Of a stretch of DNA of 64,000 nucleotides, positions 9,680 to 20,384 are shown in pieces. Below the pieces are notes generated by a model, which had not been told where the DNA came from, made no database searches, and was given only the letters and a program-made list of their open reading frames with translations. A program made the position numbers and the translations under genes. Numbering within the stretch: position 1 is the first letter of the stretch; every line of letters begins with the position of its first letter. Origin of the DNA: Linnemannia hyalina (Eukaryota; Mortierellomycota; Mortierellomycetes; Mortierellales; Mortierellaceae). The stretch spans positions 1,488,001-1,552,000 of the forward strand of contig JAHRHY010000013.1 of assembly GCA_019671135.1 (NCBI GenBank), given 5' to 3'.

Positions 9680-11402
9680 TTAGCAGCCCATGGGCTTGGG
9701 GGAGATTCCACTATGAAACGCAATAACAAAGAATATCAAAGTTAGATCAAAACTCACCTTTTGGCAGAAAATCCAAAAAGTCAACAAGCAAACACGACCG
9801 ATAACAGAAATCACCAAAGACTTACGTGCACTTGGTAGCAAGACCTCCAGTAATGGCAATCTTCTGGAAGTTGAAGTTGCTGCACTTGGCGCAGAGAATA
9901 TACACGCTCTGTCTGTTCTTCTTGGCCATGCTACCGTGGATGTTGTACAAGTTGACATTGGTGATGGGGGCGGCACCGCCGGGGTTACCAGTAGCGCCTT
10001 CGTTGGTGTAGTCTTGCTGGATGATGATACCATAGTTGGTGATTCCGGACATGGTGATGTCCGAGTAGGTGACGTTGTTGACCTTGCCGCCGGTCGCGTT
10101 GGCGTAGGCCTTGATGCGGACCGCGTTCGCAGAGTTAACGACGGTGTTTCCCGTGATCGAGACACCATCAACAACAGATCCGGCTTTGATGGAACCCTGT
10201 TTGTGAAATTAAATAATAGGAATATTAGTCTACACACTTGTGATTCATGTTAGTATTGGCGAAAAGAACAAAAGAAGTGCTCATTTGAGAATGTACCACT
10301 TACGATCGAAATACCGTGACCACCCTCACAGTGGTTACCGTTAAAGACGATGTTGGTGCCACTGTTCAAGGCAAGACAGTCATCGTTGTTGTACACCTTG
10401 GCACCGGTGATGGTAACGTCCGAAGAGCGGCCGACATCGAAGGCGTCAGTGTTGTGGCCAAGAGCGTACTTGGGTCCACCTTTAGAAAAAGAAAGAGAAG
10501 GAAGAACGCACCAAATGTTAGATATATCCCTCTCGACTTGATTAAACACCGTCATCGCTCTACGTTGAAAAAGAAATAAACATGGGGCGTGATCCTTACG
10601 GTTGTCGATGGTGATGCCGGTGAGAGCAAGTCCATGGCAGCCGCTGACGGCGAAAGTGTGCACTGGAGAGTTAATGATGGTCAGACCAGTGATGGAGCCG
10701 CTCATCTTGTTGAGTCTGATAAACTTGGGCTTGTTGACGCCTCCGTTGCCTCCCTTGCCATCCCAGTAGAGCTGGTTTGTGACATTAATGAGTACAAATG
10801 TTAAATTAGGGTCAAAGAGATCATGTATTACGTTACACAATGAACGATGAGAAAGAAAAAACAACAAAACTTACTGGTCCGCTGCCGTTCAAGGTGCCAC
10901 TGGTACCATCGATTTTGATGTTGGTACCACCAATGGTCACAAGGTCGTTACTCTTGTCCAGATTTCCCTTGGCGAAGGTAATGGTGCCGGCTAATGTCAA
11001 AGGTTAATTTGAATACAAGATTAGAATCGGGTGTTTTCTTTGGAGAGAACAATGACTATAACAAATCCCGGATGGTCATACTGATTTTGATTGTGGTTCC
11101 AGTCTTGAGTCCAGTGAGATCAATCTTCTTGTTGGCAGGCACGGTGAATGGGCCCTGAATGGTGATCGCGCTGCAGGCTTTGGTGCCAGCAATTTGATCG
11201 TAGGACGTGGCGACGCATCCGGAAAGACCCTGAACAGGTAGAGGGAGGAGAGGAAAATAACAATAGGCTGTAGTAAGTACACTAGTGTTCTCCAGTTGCC
11301 AAAGATTTCGATTCGCTATTTTCTCTATTCTCCACATACCTTGGTAGGAGCGGCCATGACAGCAGTAGCCGCGAAGGCGGAGATGATGAGCAAAAACTTC
11401 AT
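9680..11402 (-). CDS. Endopolygalacturonase, GH28, copy A
   Basis: Seven exons fit on the minus strand: 11402-11340, 11229-11082, 10990-10875, 10771-10600, 10479-10304, 10196-9826 and 9710-9680. They give 358 residues, a normal length for a fungal endo-PG. A signal peptide ([17 protein letters not shown]) marks secretion. GH28 active-site motifs are present: NTD (176-178), DD (199-200, in [11 protein letters not shown]), GHG (220-222) and RIK (252-254). The enzyme should hydrolyse alpha-1,4-galacturonosyl bonds in pectin homogalacturonan by an inverting mechanism. All introns are GT-AG and phase-consistent. Copy A differs from B and C at a few sites (VGRSSDV against VGSSSGV; LDKSND against LDGNND; a changed patch before GSGP) and has an intron 4 that is 4 bp longer. 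It looks intact. Endo rather than exo action is inferred from overall similarity. Confidence 0.93.
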
Positions 11403-11507
11403 AGTAAAGGAACTGTAGGTAGGTGGAGTGTAGGGGTTGATTGTTGCGATTCTGCTGTTGGAGTTGGTATTGAGAATTATGTTTTTTCCAACACGTCCAA
11501 TGGCTAC

Positions 11508-11515
11508 CTTTTATA
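11508..11515 (-). promoter_or_regulatory. TATA box of GH28 copy A
   Basis: TATAAAAG on the minus strand, about 106 bp upstream of the ATG at 11402. The same element sits at the equivalent distance in copies B and C. Confidence 0.7.
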
Positions 11516-11619
11516 TCAGATGGGGGTTTGTAGGGCTGTCCGTCACCCGGTAATCTTTACTCGCTTAGAATGTGTTGGATATTGTTGTGTTTACCAAGGA
11601 ACAACAAACAACTTCATAA

Positions 11620-11760
11620 ATCGCGTCTGTGAGCCAACATATCTCTTCATAGGTAAGATATGTGTAGGATGCACACATTTCCCATGTCAATAACACTTAT
11701 CTTTTCTGTCAACAAACAAACATATCATCATGTCAACGAACAAAGCTGTCGCGGCATGAG
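11620..11760 (-). promoter_or_regulatory. Conserved distal promoter block of GH28 copy A
   Basis: This block of about 140 bp is nearly identical upstream of all three GH28 genes (B: about 17970-18110; C: 21598-21735), while the 60-100 bp between it and the TATA box differ clearly between A and B/C. It contains AGATAAG-type (GATA-like) sites and cacacatttccc. A regulatory role is inferred from this pattern only. Confidence 0.4.
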
Positions 11761-12069
11761 AAGCAGTCCCAAAGCAGCGAAAAGTGACGAAATGAAATAG
11801 CTGCGAGCGTATTGTCAGAAAGTCACCCACAACTTTCATGGACCAATAAGAACTTTGTCTGGCCACTATCCAGCAGACTCGGCTATGTGAGCTTTAGGAG
11901 GAACTGGACTGTAATTTCCCAAATGTACATCCCACCTACGTACAAGAAGAAAAAGAGCCCGATATTAATTTCCTTTTGCAACCCATTTGCGCCAACACGA
12001 CCCGACTCCGTGGACATGCACCTCTCAATTTCTCTAATGTACCCTTCGTCCCTGGATTAAACAAACCTA

Positions 12070-12450
12070 GTCTCGCGGCCATCCCCTCCCTACGTGGGTT
12101 GGAATCCTGTTCTGAAGACTTCACACAGTGAGGGTCAGGGTCAGGGTTAAATTTGAAGTCAATAGCGGAGTGGGTCGTAAAACTAAAAAGGAAGGATCTT
12201 ATGGGTTCCGCATGGACATGGTACAGTACGAGGAATTAAGTTGACCCTTTGATTGTAACACAAATGACGTTTCTAGTGAGAAAGCCATTTGTATGGCGCT
12301 AGTTGACCTTCCTTTTTTGTTTACGATCCGCTCTACTATTCACTCTAAATTTAACCCTGGCCCTGGACCTTCACTGAGGTCTTCGCTGCGCAAAGATTGA
12401 AAATTGGAACAGGATTCCAACTCACTTAGGGAGGGAATGGCCGCTAAAAC
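12070..12450. mobile_element. MITE with long terminal inverted repeats and TA flanks (copy 1)
   Basis: This 381-bp non-coding element begins GTCTCGCGGCCATCCCCTCC and ends in the diverged reverse complement (ggaatggccgctaaaac). The inverted similarity extends about 120 bp inward from each end and includes aaaaaggaagg and the gttggaatcctgttc block. It is flanked by TA on both sides (12068-12069 and 12451-12452), as expected for a Tc1/mariner-type target duplication. The matching place in cassette B (about 18350) reads caaaccctatttg with one TA and no insert. No transposase frame is inside, so it would be non-autonomous. Confidence 0.8.
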
Positions 12451-12544
12451 TATCCTACTTTCCCTGTAACCCTCATAGCTATCACAATCCTGGGTATAAT
12501 TTCCCAAGGAGCTGCATCAACTGCATGTTGCCATCCTTGAAGAA

Positions 12545-13062
12545 TTAATTATAATCGTTTTCAATCTCAGACTCCGAATCCCGAAGGTCGCCACTATTCC
12601 TGCCCTCACGTGATGTCTTGACAATTGCAGGGTGGGCGCCAACCAGGCCCAGGTACTTTTCACAGGACAGGTACGTGGCCAAGATCGGTAGATAAGCCTT
12701 GAGCCTGGTCTCATGTACTGTCTCAGTCGAGCTTCCTCCACATCTCCAGGAAAGATATCGTTAAGGAGCTTGTTCTGGCAGCACATAGACGATACCCGGA
12801 CCTGACGAAGACGACTCTGGATAGTAAAAAGGTCGTATCGTAGAGTCGCCTCTCCTTGAGCCATACTTGTACTGCAGCTCCAAAAAATCGCCCATGATCA
12901 AGGTCTCCTGTGAAAGGCGTAGATCAGGTCTGCATGCCGCTCAAAGATCTTTTCTTCAGATTGTGGGTCCTGTAAGTCTCGGTACTGCGCCATGAAGTGT
13001 TCGACTTGCCAGGTTTCTTCAAGAATAGGTTCCAACCATTGGATTGAACACGACTTGGATTC
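12545..13062 (-). pseudogene. CRN nuclease-tail relic in cassette A
   Basis: Read on the minus strand this encodes LEPILEETWQVEHFMAQYRD and DPQSEEKIFERHADLIYAF. After frame changes come a damaged nuclease core (QNKLLNDIFPGDVEEA), then in another frame a GAYPAIVK-type strand, and a stop near 12545. The better-kept copy at 18440-18993 shows the nuclease pattern. It is shifted relative to that copy in the GPxIVF segment, where bases are missing. No NTPase domain or header accompanies it. It is a broken C-terminal CRN fragment that was duplicated together with the pectinase gene. Confidence 0.65.
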
Positions 13063-13516
13063 CTGCTGTTGCGTTTTGGCGCGCCTCTCGCGCCTAGGCA
13101 CATTCTATAGCTGCAAGCTAGTCGTTTCCTAGGAGCTTGCTAACTCAAGTCCTCCAACTATCGTTTCCACTTCGGGCGCCGGATTCCTCCTTATCATCCG
13201 CCAAGACTCTTGGCTCCCGTTACCTATGACTCCTCCGACTCTGCTTACAAATGCCTTATCAGTCCCCGGTTCCTAGCCTCAAGGCTTGTATAAATAGCAG
13301 TCATAGCACTAGTATTTCTCGTTGATTCCTTTTCCCTATCTTTTTCTGTCTTAAAGTTATCCTTTCATTATATCTTTCTTCTCTTTCCTTATGTCTATCG
13401 TCTACTGGACGTTACTTTACTTGACTCTCTCATTCACTCTCCATTTGCTCGAGCTATCCTTCGACGGTACCTCCCTGCCCTCAACTGATCACTGTTTCGT
13501 CACGTGACCCGCCACC
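13063..13516. other. Unique sequence between cassette A and the inverted-repeat arm
   Basis: This 450-bp stretch has pyrimidine-rich segments (13320-13450) and no supported gene. It ends at the outer breakpoint of the left inverted-repeat arm. Confidence 0.5.
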
Positions 13517-13817
13517 AGTCGCTTTCTCGCTCCCGCGCTACTATCCAGAATATTCTCAGGAATATGAAAACGATTGGTATTCGTACGATTGGTAGCGAAT
13601 CAGACGCCTGCTCTTCGAAACCTTTCAACGACGCGTTGGGAATAATTATTCTTGCTGTTAACTTTCTAATGGTACAAGAGCTATGAGCCACAGAATTCCT
13701 AGGGTAGCCAATCAAAATGTGCTATTTTGCTCCTTATTCTCATTTTGTTTTCTTTTTCGCAGACCCTTCTCGTTCTCTCCAAGCAACCTTGTCAGGGGCG
13801 CAATTTACAATCCATTC

Positions 13818-14002
13818 AACAACAACAACATCAGGAACAGCAACAACAGCAACATCAGGAACAGCAACATCAGGAACAGCAACATCAGGAACAACAACAT
13901 CAGGAACAACATCAGGAACAGCAACAACAGCAACAACAGCAACAACAGCAACAACAGCAACAGCAGCAACAACAGCAACAGCAGCAACAACAGCAACAGT
14001 TG
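13818..14002 (+). repeat. CAG/CAA trinucleotide tract with 15-bp QHQEQ units (left arm)
   Basis: About 100 bp of repeated caacatcaggaacag-type units run into about 80 bp of cagcaacaa repeats. Depending on frame it reads polyGln, polyThr/Ala or polyAsn. It matches the right-arm tract at about 25699-25884 in sequence and length. Confidence 0.9.
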
Positions 14003-15140
14003 CAGCAAATACCGACAACAGAAATACGAATCGCGATTCATCGTTCCATCTCAAGTGGAGCGACAACAGCAGAATACCGCATTCTACCATCCTACTCAGT
14101 ACGCATCGCAGAGATCATTTCCCCTCACCTTCTGTTTCACTTTCCCTTTGGCCTTCCATCCTACCATCGCCGCATCTCGCGCAACTATCCCTCGCTGCCA
14201 ACTCTGCTATTCCTGAAGGCACACAAATAAGCATTGCAAAACGTTCGCGTGATGGCGCTTCAAGTCAACTCGGCCCTTTGGCAATAAAGCTGACCAAGTC
14301 CAATGCAACTTTGGACGGATATCAAGGAACACTGAGGACGTCGTCATTTTGGGCACAGGAAGGCATGGATACTTTTTTTTGACTGGATCACCAATCCTCA
14401 CAATCACGAGCGACTGTGCCAAACACCCCCCCCCCCCCTGTGTCAGGACAGAAGCCGAAGGACATACGCCAGGAGATTGCAAACGTGGTCAACAGCAAAC
14501 ACAACATCAAGCGGACTGAACTCCAGGTCAAATCCAAAATTACGTATGTCAAGTACAAATACCACGAGTCGGCCAAGATGAACTCCACTGGCCAAGGAGC
14601 ACATGTTGCCGCAAAGCAGTTGGAGGTATGTCCAGAGTTCACTCGACTTCACGAAGTCTACTGGGGGAATCATGCTGTAAATCCTCCCCCGCCAAAGAAA
14701 TCGGCGCAGTTTGAGGATAGATCTACCACCGCCTATGAGATTACGAATGATGAGAGCAGCGACATGGAACCCCGTGAAGACACTTCAGATACCAATCCCA
14801 ATGCAGGTAGAGAAGTACATCCTTGGCATCGTTTTGAAGCTACCAAAAGGGTACCACATTTCATTTATGGTAGTCTAATTAATATCTTTCGCATTGATGT
14901 TTGGATATTGAATCTAGGTTCTCAGGCGGATCCTTTCAACATAGCCCTACGCAATAAGCGTCGGAGAGGCAACGGCATATCGTCTTTCGCTGTGCTTACG
15001 ACTTCTATCGAGAAGACCCCAGAAACTGACACAGCAGCACCGAGTGACGTATTATGAGACCAAGAGAGAGTTGAGGGCAGGGGAACAGGCAATCGAGAAT
15101 CGTGAACGTGAACCTACAGAAAACCTGTTTCGGCTCTCGG

Positions 15141-15191
15141 ATGAGGCAAGAATGAGGCAAGAATGAGGCAAGAATGAGGCAAGAGTGAGGC
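15141..15191 (+). repeat. Four 11-bp tandem repeats in a former coding region (left arm)
   Basis: The unit atgaggcaaga occurs at 15141, 15152, 15163 and 15174, followed by gtgaggc. Each added 11-bp unit shifts the frame by two bases. Here the array introduces a stop between the DNA-binding part and the coiled coil. The same array is in the right arm near 24512-24562. Confidence 0.9.
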
Positions 15192-16018
15192 TTTTGCAGG
15201 AGCTTGCAACCGGGAAGGCGGATTTCAGGAAGGAGATGGTGGAAGATAAGGCTGAACTCAAGGAAAAAAGAGCTGAGTTCAGGAGAGAGAAAGGCGAGTT
15301 CGCGATGGAGCGAGATCAGGTCAAAATGAAGGTTGCTGCATTGAGAAAGGAGCTAGAAGTGAGAACTGTTAAGTGTCCAAAATACCATTAAATTGGCTAG
15401 CTTTATTAGTATTATTAAGACCCAAGCTTCTTTCTTCATTTCCTCACCCCAGCTGTTCATATCACATACACTGATGTAGTGATTTGATTGACTGGCGAAA
15501 ATGCGTTCAAGGGAGGAGACTGGTATCCCCTCGATGGTTTTGTCGACGTAAATAAAACATTACACGTTCTTCCGACTCCTATCTGATCGCTGTGTTGGTT
15601 TGAGTGTTTATATTTTCTTTTTTTCTTTTTTTCTTTTTTCCAGTGCTCAAAGATCCAACGAACCTCGAGTCAGCCAATCATGTCTGTCGCCCTCCTCTGT
15701 GTTCGGGTGCATCAACAAAAAACTCTCTCAGACTCCCACGCCGACAGCCACAGCAATGATAGTAACAGAAACGGCAGCGACTGACAACAAACAACCCTCT
15801 CCCCATATCCACATCCAGAAAATAGAGTTACGGTAATGCTTTGACCTGCAAAGTTTACTTCTTTTTATGTTTTTAAAATCTAAGATTATGATCATCTAGG
15901 ACTAAGGAGATGCTTTATCGACAGTCAGCCATTACTACGGCTCAACTGTGTTCCAGAATGCTCAATTCATTTTCTGAATGATGTTGACCTTGTGGTATGG
16001 TGCACACACATGTGAGAT

Positions 16019-17737
16019 TTAGCAGCCCATGGGCTTGGGGGAGATTCCACTATGAAACGCAATAATAAAGAATATCAAAGTTAGATCAAAACTCACCTTT
16101 TGGCAGAAAATCCAAAAAGTCAACAAGCAAACATGACCGATAACAGAAATCACCAAAGACTTACGTGCACTTGGTAGCAAGACCTCCAGTAATGGCAATC
16201 TTCTGGAAGTTGAAGTTGCTGCACTTGGCGCAGAGAATATACACACTCTGTCTGTTCTTCTTGGCCATGCTACCGTGGATGTTGTACAAGTTGACATTGG
16301 TGATGGGGGCGGCACCGCCGGGGTTGCCAGTAGCGCCATCGTTGGTGTAGTCTTGCTGGATGATGATACCGTAGTCGGTGATTCCGGACATGGTGATGTC
16401 CGAGTAGGTGACGTTGTTGACCTTGCCGCCGGTCGCGTTGGCGTAGGCCTTGATGCGGACCGCGTTCGCAGAGTTAACGACGGTGTTTCCCGTGATCGAG
16501 ACACCATCAACAACAGATCCGGCTTTGATGGAACCCTGTTTGTGAAATTAAATAATAGGAATATTAGTCTACACACTTGTGATTCATGTTAGTATTGGCG
16601 AAAAGAACAAAAGAAGTGCTCATTTGAGAATGTACCACTTACGATCGAAATACCGTGACCACCCTCACAGTGGTTACCGTTAAAGACGATGTTGGTGCCA
16701 CTGTTCAAGGCAAGACAGTCATCGTTGTTGTACACCTTGGCACCGGTGATGGTAACGCCCGAAGAGGAGCCGACATCGAAGGCGTCAGTGTTGTGGCCAA
16801 GAGCGTACTTGGGTCCACCTTTAGAAAAAGAAAGAGAAGAACGCACCAAATGTTAGATATATCCCTCTCGACTTGATTAAACACCGTCATCGCTCTACGT
16901 CGAAAAAGAAATAAACATGGGGCGTGATCCTTACGGTTGTCGATGGTGATGCCGGTGAGAGCAAGTCCATGGCAGCCGCTGACGGCGAAAGTGTGCACTG
17001 GAGAGTTAATGATGGTCAGACCAGTGATGGAGCCGCTCATCTTGCTGAGTCTGACAAACTTGGGCTTGTTGACGCCTCCGTTGCCTCCCTTGCCATCCCA
17101 GTAGAGCTGGTTTGTGACATTAATGAGTACAAATGTTAAATTAGGGTCAAGGAGATCATGTATTACGTTACACAATGAACGATGAGAAAGAAAAAACAAC
17201 AAAACTTACTGGTCCGCTGCCGTCAAATTTGCCACTGGTGCCGTCGATTTTGATGTTGGTACCACCAATGGTCACAAGGTCGTTGTTCCCGTCCAGATTT
17301 CCCTTGGCGAAGGTAATGGTGCCGGCTAATGTCAAAGGTTAATTTGAATACAAGATTAGAATCGGGTGTTTTCTTTGGAGAGAACAATGACTATAACAAA
17401 TCCCGGATGGTCATACTGATTTTGATTGTGGTTCCAGTCTTGAGTCCAGTGAGATCAATCTTCTTGTTGGCAGGCACGGTGAATGGGCCCTGAATGGTGA
17501 TCGCGCTGCAGGCTTTGGTGCCAGCAATTTGATCGTAGGACGTGGCGACGCATCCGGAAAGACCCTGAACAGGTAGAGGGAGGAGAGGAAAATAACAATA
17601 GGCTGTAGTAAGTACACTAGTGTTCTCCAGTTGCCAAAGATTTCGATTCGCTATTTTCTCTATTCTCCACATACCTTGGTAGGAGCGGCCATGACAGCAG
17701 TAGCCGCGAAGGCGGAGATGATGAGCAAAAACTTCAT
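16019..17737 (-). CDS. Endopolygalacturonase, GH28, copy B
   Basis: Exons on the minus strand: 17737-17675, 17564-17417, 17325-17210, 17106-16935, 16818-16643, 16535-16165 and 16049-16019, giving 358 residues. The signal peptide, NTD, DD, GHG and RIK motifs are at the same residues as in copy A, so a secreted pectin-cleaving enzyme is expected. The exon-intron layout is identical to A, with intron 4 shorter by 4 bp. It is almost base-identical to copy C. The one coding difference I noticed, in the exon 6 codon for the first Val or Asn of TNVNLYN, is silent. It lies inside the left inverted-repeat arm. No damage was seen. Confidence 0.93.
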
Positions 17738-17842
17738 AGTAAAGGAACTGTAGGTAGGTGGAGTGTAGGGGTTGATTGTTGCGATTCTGCTGTTGGAGTT
17801 GGTATTGAGAATTATGTTTTTTCCAACACGCCCGATGGCTAC

Positions 17843-17850
17843 CTTTTATA
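17843..17850 (-). promoter_or_regulatory. TATA box of GH28 copy B
   Basis: TATAAAAG on the minus strand about 106 bp upstream of the ATG at 17737, in the same position as in copies A and C. Confidence 0.7.
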
Positions 17851-18439
17851 TCAGATGGGGGTTTGTAGGGCTTTCGATCTTCCGGTGACCATTACCCGCT
17901 TAGAATGTGTTGGATGTAGTTGTGTATGCCAAGGGACGACAACAAGAGCATACATTTAACATCTTCATAAATCGCGTCTGTGAGCCAACATATCTCTTCA
18001 TAGGTAAGATATGTGTAGGATGCACACATTTCCCATGTCAATAACACTTATCTTTTCTGTCAACAAACAAACATATCATCATGTCAACGAACAAAGCTGT
18101 CGCGGCATGAGAAGCAGTCCCAAAGCAGCGAAAAGTGACGAAATGAAGTAGCCGCGAGCGACCAACAAGAACATTTCCAGACCACTGTCCAGCAGACCCG
18201 GCTATGTGAGCAATTAGAGAGGAACTGGACTGTAATCTCCCAATATGTACACCCCACTGTAAAAGAAGAAAAAGAGCCCGATATTAATTTTCTTTGCAAT
18301 CCAATTGCACCACATGCATCTCTCAATTTCCCTAATGTACCTGAAATAAAACAAACCCTATTTGTTTTTCTGCTTTCCCCATAGCCCTCATTGATGTTCC
18401 AAGGAGCTGAATCAACTGCATGTTGCCATCCTTGAAGAA

Positions 18440-18993
18440 TTAATTATGATCGTTTTCAATCTCAGACTCCGAATCCCGAAGGTCGCCACTATTCCCGCCC
18501 TCACGCGATGTCTTGACAATCGCAGGGTAGGCGCCGATCAGGCCCAGGTACTTTTCACAGGACAGGTACGTGGCCAAGATCGGTAGATAAGCCTTGAGCC
18601 TGGTCTCATGTACTGTCTCAGTCGAGCTTCCTCCACATCTCCAGGAAAGATATCGTTAAGGAGCTTGTTCTGGGCAAACGCATGGTAGAGCTGATCATCA
18701 ATTCGCAGCACAAAGACGATACCCGGACCTGACGAAGATGACTCTGGATAGTAGAAAGGTCGTATCGTAGAGTCGCCTCTCCGTGAGCCATACTTGTACT
18801 GCAGCTCCAAAAAATCGCCCATGATCAAGGTCTCCTGTGAAAGGCGTAGATCGGGTCCAAGGTGTGTGCCGCTCAAAGATCTTTTCTTCAGATTGTGGGT
18901 CCTGTAAGTCTCGGTACTGCGCCATGAAGTGTTTGTCGTGCCAGATTTCTTCAAGAATAGGTTCCAACCATTGGGTTTGTACGCGACTTGGAT
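18440..18993 (-). pseudogene. CRN nuclease-tail relic in cassette B
   Basis: The minus strand reads LEPILEEIWHDKHFMAQYRD, then in a second frame LRLSQETLIMGDFLELQYKY, STIRPFYYPESSSSGPGIVF, RIDDQLYHAFAQNKLL, and after another shift YLPILATYLSCEKYLGLIG with AYPAIVK and a stop at 18440. This parallels the open CRN core (FFFPNDNPLGPDIVF, RVNEQLFPVFVQLKL, SMIIAYPAK). The expected catalytic Asp is Gly (GPGIVF) and the second motif is QNK in place of QLK. Upstream continuity through 19626 is an accidental open frame with no domain. It is a dead C-terminal fragment, without the NTPase part. Confidence 0.7.
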
Positions 18994-19900
18994 TTCTGTG
19001 TCATCACGTGACTCGCCACCAACTAGGATTTTCACACCAACCCACGCGGCTTTTTGATTTGGCGGTGACTCGAAGTTGACGATGCACGCACTCCCACGAC
19101 GCAATAAACTTCTTACAAAACAAAAAAAAAACCAACCCACGCGGCTGGATTCAAGGTGACCATCAGGTGGGAGGAGGAGAACACCATCACCAACAGCATG
19201 AAGTGCACACGCACTACCAAGGACAAGAGGGCATAGTGGACACAGACCCACAGGTGGAAACAAATCTATGGGCGCAAACTCTGAGAGGACGAGTGCCTTT
19301 GCGGACGAGCCGTTGCAGAACACACGGAACGGCGGTGCCCAGGCGAGCAGAGCGATACTCGAGTGGCTGACCACGCAGTCATCGACACCCTGCTGGGCCT
19401 GAGGCGCATGGATATTATGGAAAGGAGAGGCAACATGGTCATCAAGGAGTTGGAGGAGGAGCACACCTAGATCTCTTGAACGCGTCTCACAAAGCAACAA
19501 GGGTCGTCTGGACTCACACGCGTCGCTCCTGACCCGGTTAGGACGGGCTGTACAATCCTCATGTGCGCTGTACTGTTTAGGATACTTTACTGAGTGAGGT
19601 AGACGATGTGCATGCACGAGGAACACTTAGAAACTCCACTTTTTAATTGGATAAAATTAATGTGTCGTCACGGACGGTCATCTTTACCTTTAAAAAAAAT
19701 AAAATAGCGGCGGATTCTTGGTGTACTTCTGGGGATATATGCCTCCCCTGGTTGGTTCCCACTGGGACCCAGACTGTTCATTATGTCCTTAATATGATTG
19801 AACCCCTGTTCTCTTCTTGTTCCTCAGTCTGCAACCAACTTATCTCCCACCCGTCTCCTGCCTCTGTTCTACTGCACACTTTTCTACTCTCCTTTTGATT
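18994..19900. other. Palindrome spacer, unassigned degraded sequence
   Basis: A long minus-strand frame crosses 19000-19626 but shows no domain and contains hydrophobic, Cys-rich stretches typical of antisense reading. On the plus strand short pieces such as RWEEENTITNSMKC and ADHAVIDTLLGLRRMDIMER look protein-like but are broken by stops. It may be an old gene or element relic that I cannot identify. Confidence 0.35.
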
Positions 19901-19959
19901 TGTTACGCAAAAAATGGATTCCCAAACCTTGTTTACATTCACTTCGCCCAACTCCTAAT

Positions 19960-20153
19960 CCATGCTCAGCCGCTGTAAGATCGTCGAAGTGACGCCTGTT
20001 TCTGTTGAGGAGACGCCTGACTCTGTTGAGAAGGTGGAGGACGAGAACTACGATGCCAAGACCACAACGACATGGAAGTGTGGGTTCTGCGATGTGTCTT
20101 TGTACCAGAGCGGAACACGCACTTGTTACAAAGAGTATCATGGTATTCCATAG
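19960..20153 (+). pseudogene. Possible piggyBac-type transposase C-terminal Cys-rich tail
   Basis: The frame reads VEKVEDENYDAKTTTTWKCG, then FCDVSLYQSGTRTCYKEYHG and a stop. The pattern Cys-x2-Cys-x9-Cys followed by a final Y-H resembles the Cys-rich ending of piggyBac-family (DDE_Tnp_1_7) proteins (C-x2-C ... C-F-x-x-Y-H). Nothing upstream resembles the catalytic core, so at most it is a tail fragment. The call is tentative and rests on one motif. Confidence 0.35.
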
Positions 20154-20384
20154 TGCCCTCTAGATCCATATATCCCCTCCTCTTTTGACCAGGATGCAAG
20201 CTTTCGCTGTATATGAACAACGAATAAAGAAAATAAAAAAAGTGTAAGATTGGTACCTGGGACCCGGGGCCCTCTCAAAGTTGACCTCTTTTTTTGCCTG
20301 TTATCATATGGGTTACAGTGATTCGAACCCCAAAAAATTGTGGACATTTAAGTCGACAGAACTTTTTCTATCGAAGGAATAGGT

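Larger units (their letters stand above)
9130..13062. repeat. Segmental duplication cassette A (GH28 gene + MITE + CRN tail)
   Basis: This block matches 15476-18993 in direct orientation. Shared content in order: a downstream flank, the complete polygalacturonase gene, its promoter, a distal flank, and a CRN nuclease-tail relic. It starts at gattgactggcgaaa (9140; 15485) and similarity fades after ccaaccattgg (13038; about 18972). Cassette A carries a MITE (12070-12450) that cassette B lacks, plus scattered substitutions and small indels, so this is an older duplication than the B/C inverted pair. Confidence 0.85.
13683..15391 (+). pseudogene. SANT/Myb-like DNA-binding protein with polyQ and coiled coil, frame-broken (left arm)
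   Basis: Several frames must be combined to read one protein: a Gln/His-rich N-terminus from 13818; a segment ending FWAQEGMDTFF at 14380; a segment DWITNPHNHERLC in another frame; then a 213-codon frame (14416-15057) with KPKDIRQEIANVV, KNKI-like TELQVKSKITYVKYKY and CPEFTRLHEVYW. A charged coiled coil (15185-15391, DKAELKEKRAEFRREKGEF) closes it. The order resembles fungal Myb/SANT-like DNA-binding proteins, often transposon-derived. Shifts occur at a run of 8 T (14373-14380) and a run of 12 C (about 14427-14438), which cancel each other, and at four 11-bp repeats (15141-15184). It is probably non-functional as it stands. The identical damage in the right arm shows it predates or was copied with the inversion. 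Confidence 0.6.
13517..18312 (+). repeat. Large inverted repeat, left arm
   Basis: These 4.8 kb are repeated in reverse complement at 21392-26216. The arms agree along their full length with only a handful of visible single-base differences (inside the GH28 gene, just after its stop, and upstream of its TATA box). Their lengths differ by about 29 bases, nearly all explained by one 30-bp segment near the outer end of the right arm. Content: a broken SANT/polyQ/coiled-coil gene and GH28 copy B. The outer edge is sharp (agtcgc at 13517). The inner edge fades at about 18312, where B and C switch to different flanks. Confidence 0.92.
15476..18993. repeat. Segmental duplication cassette B (GH28 gene + CRN tail)
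   Basis: Direct-orientation copy of cassette A (9130-13062). It lacks the MITE present in A. Most of it also belongs to the left inverted-repeat arm, so it is related to two other blocks: an older direct copy and a very recent inverted copy. Confidence 0.85.

Noticed and set aside
13727..14230. PolyGln frame as an independent polyQ protein
   Set aside because: The CAG/CAA tract is open in several frames. What follows in this frame has no protein character, and homology continues in another frame.
15600..15836. Small frame conserved in all three pectinase cassettes (also near 9240-9497 and 23867-24103)
   Set aside because: Its conservation follows from the duplication itself. It is hydrophobic and simple in composition, has no start context, and lies antisense to the pectinase 3' flank.
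18994..19626. Upstream half of a 362-codon minus-strand frame as a CRN or other gene
   Set aside because: No CRN linker, P-loop or any other domain can be read in it. Only the part below about 18990 has homology.
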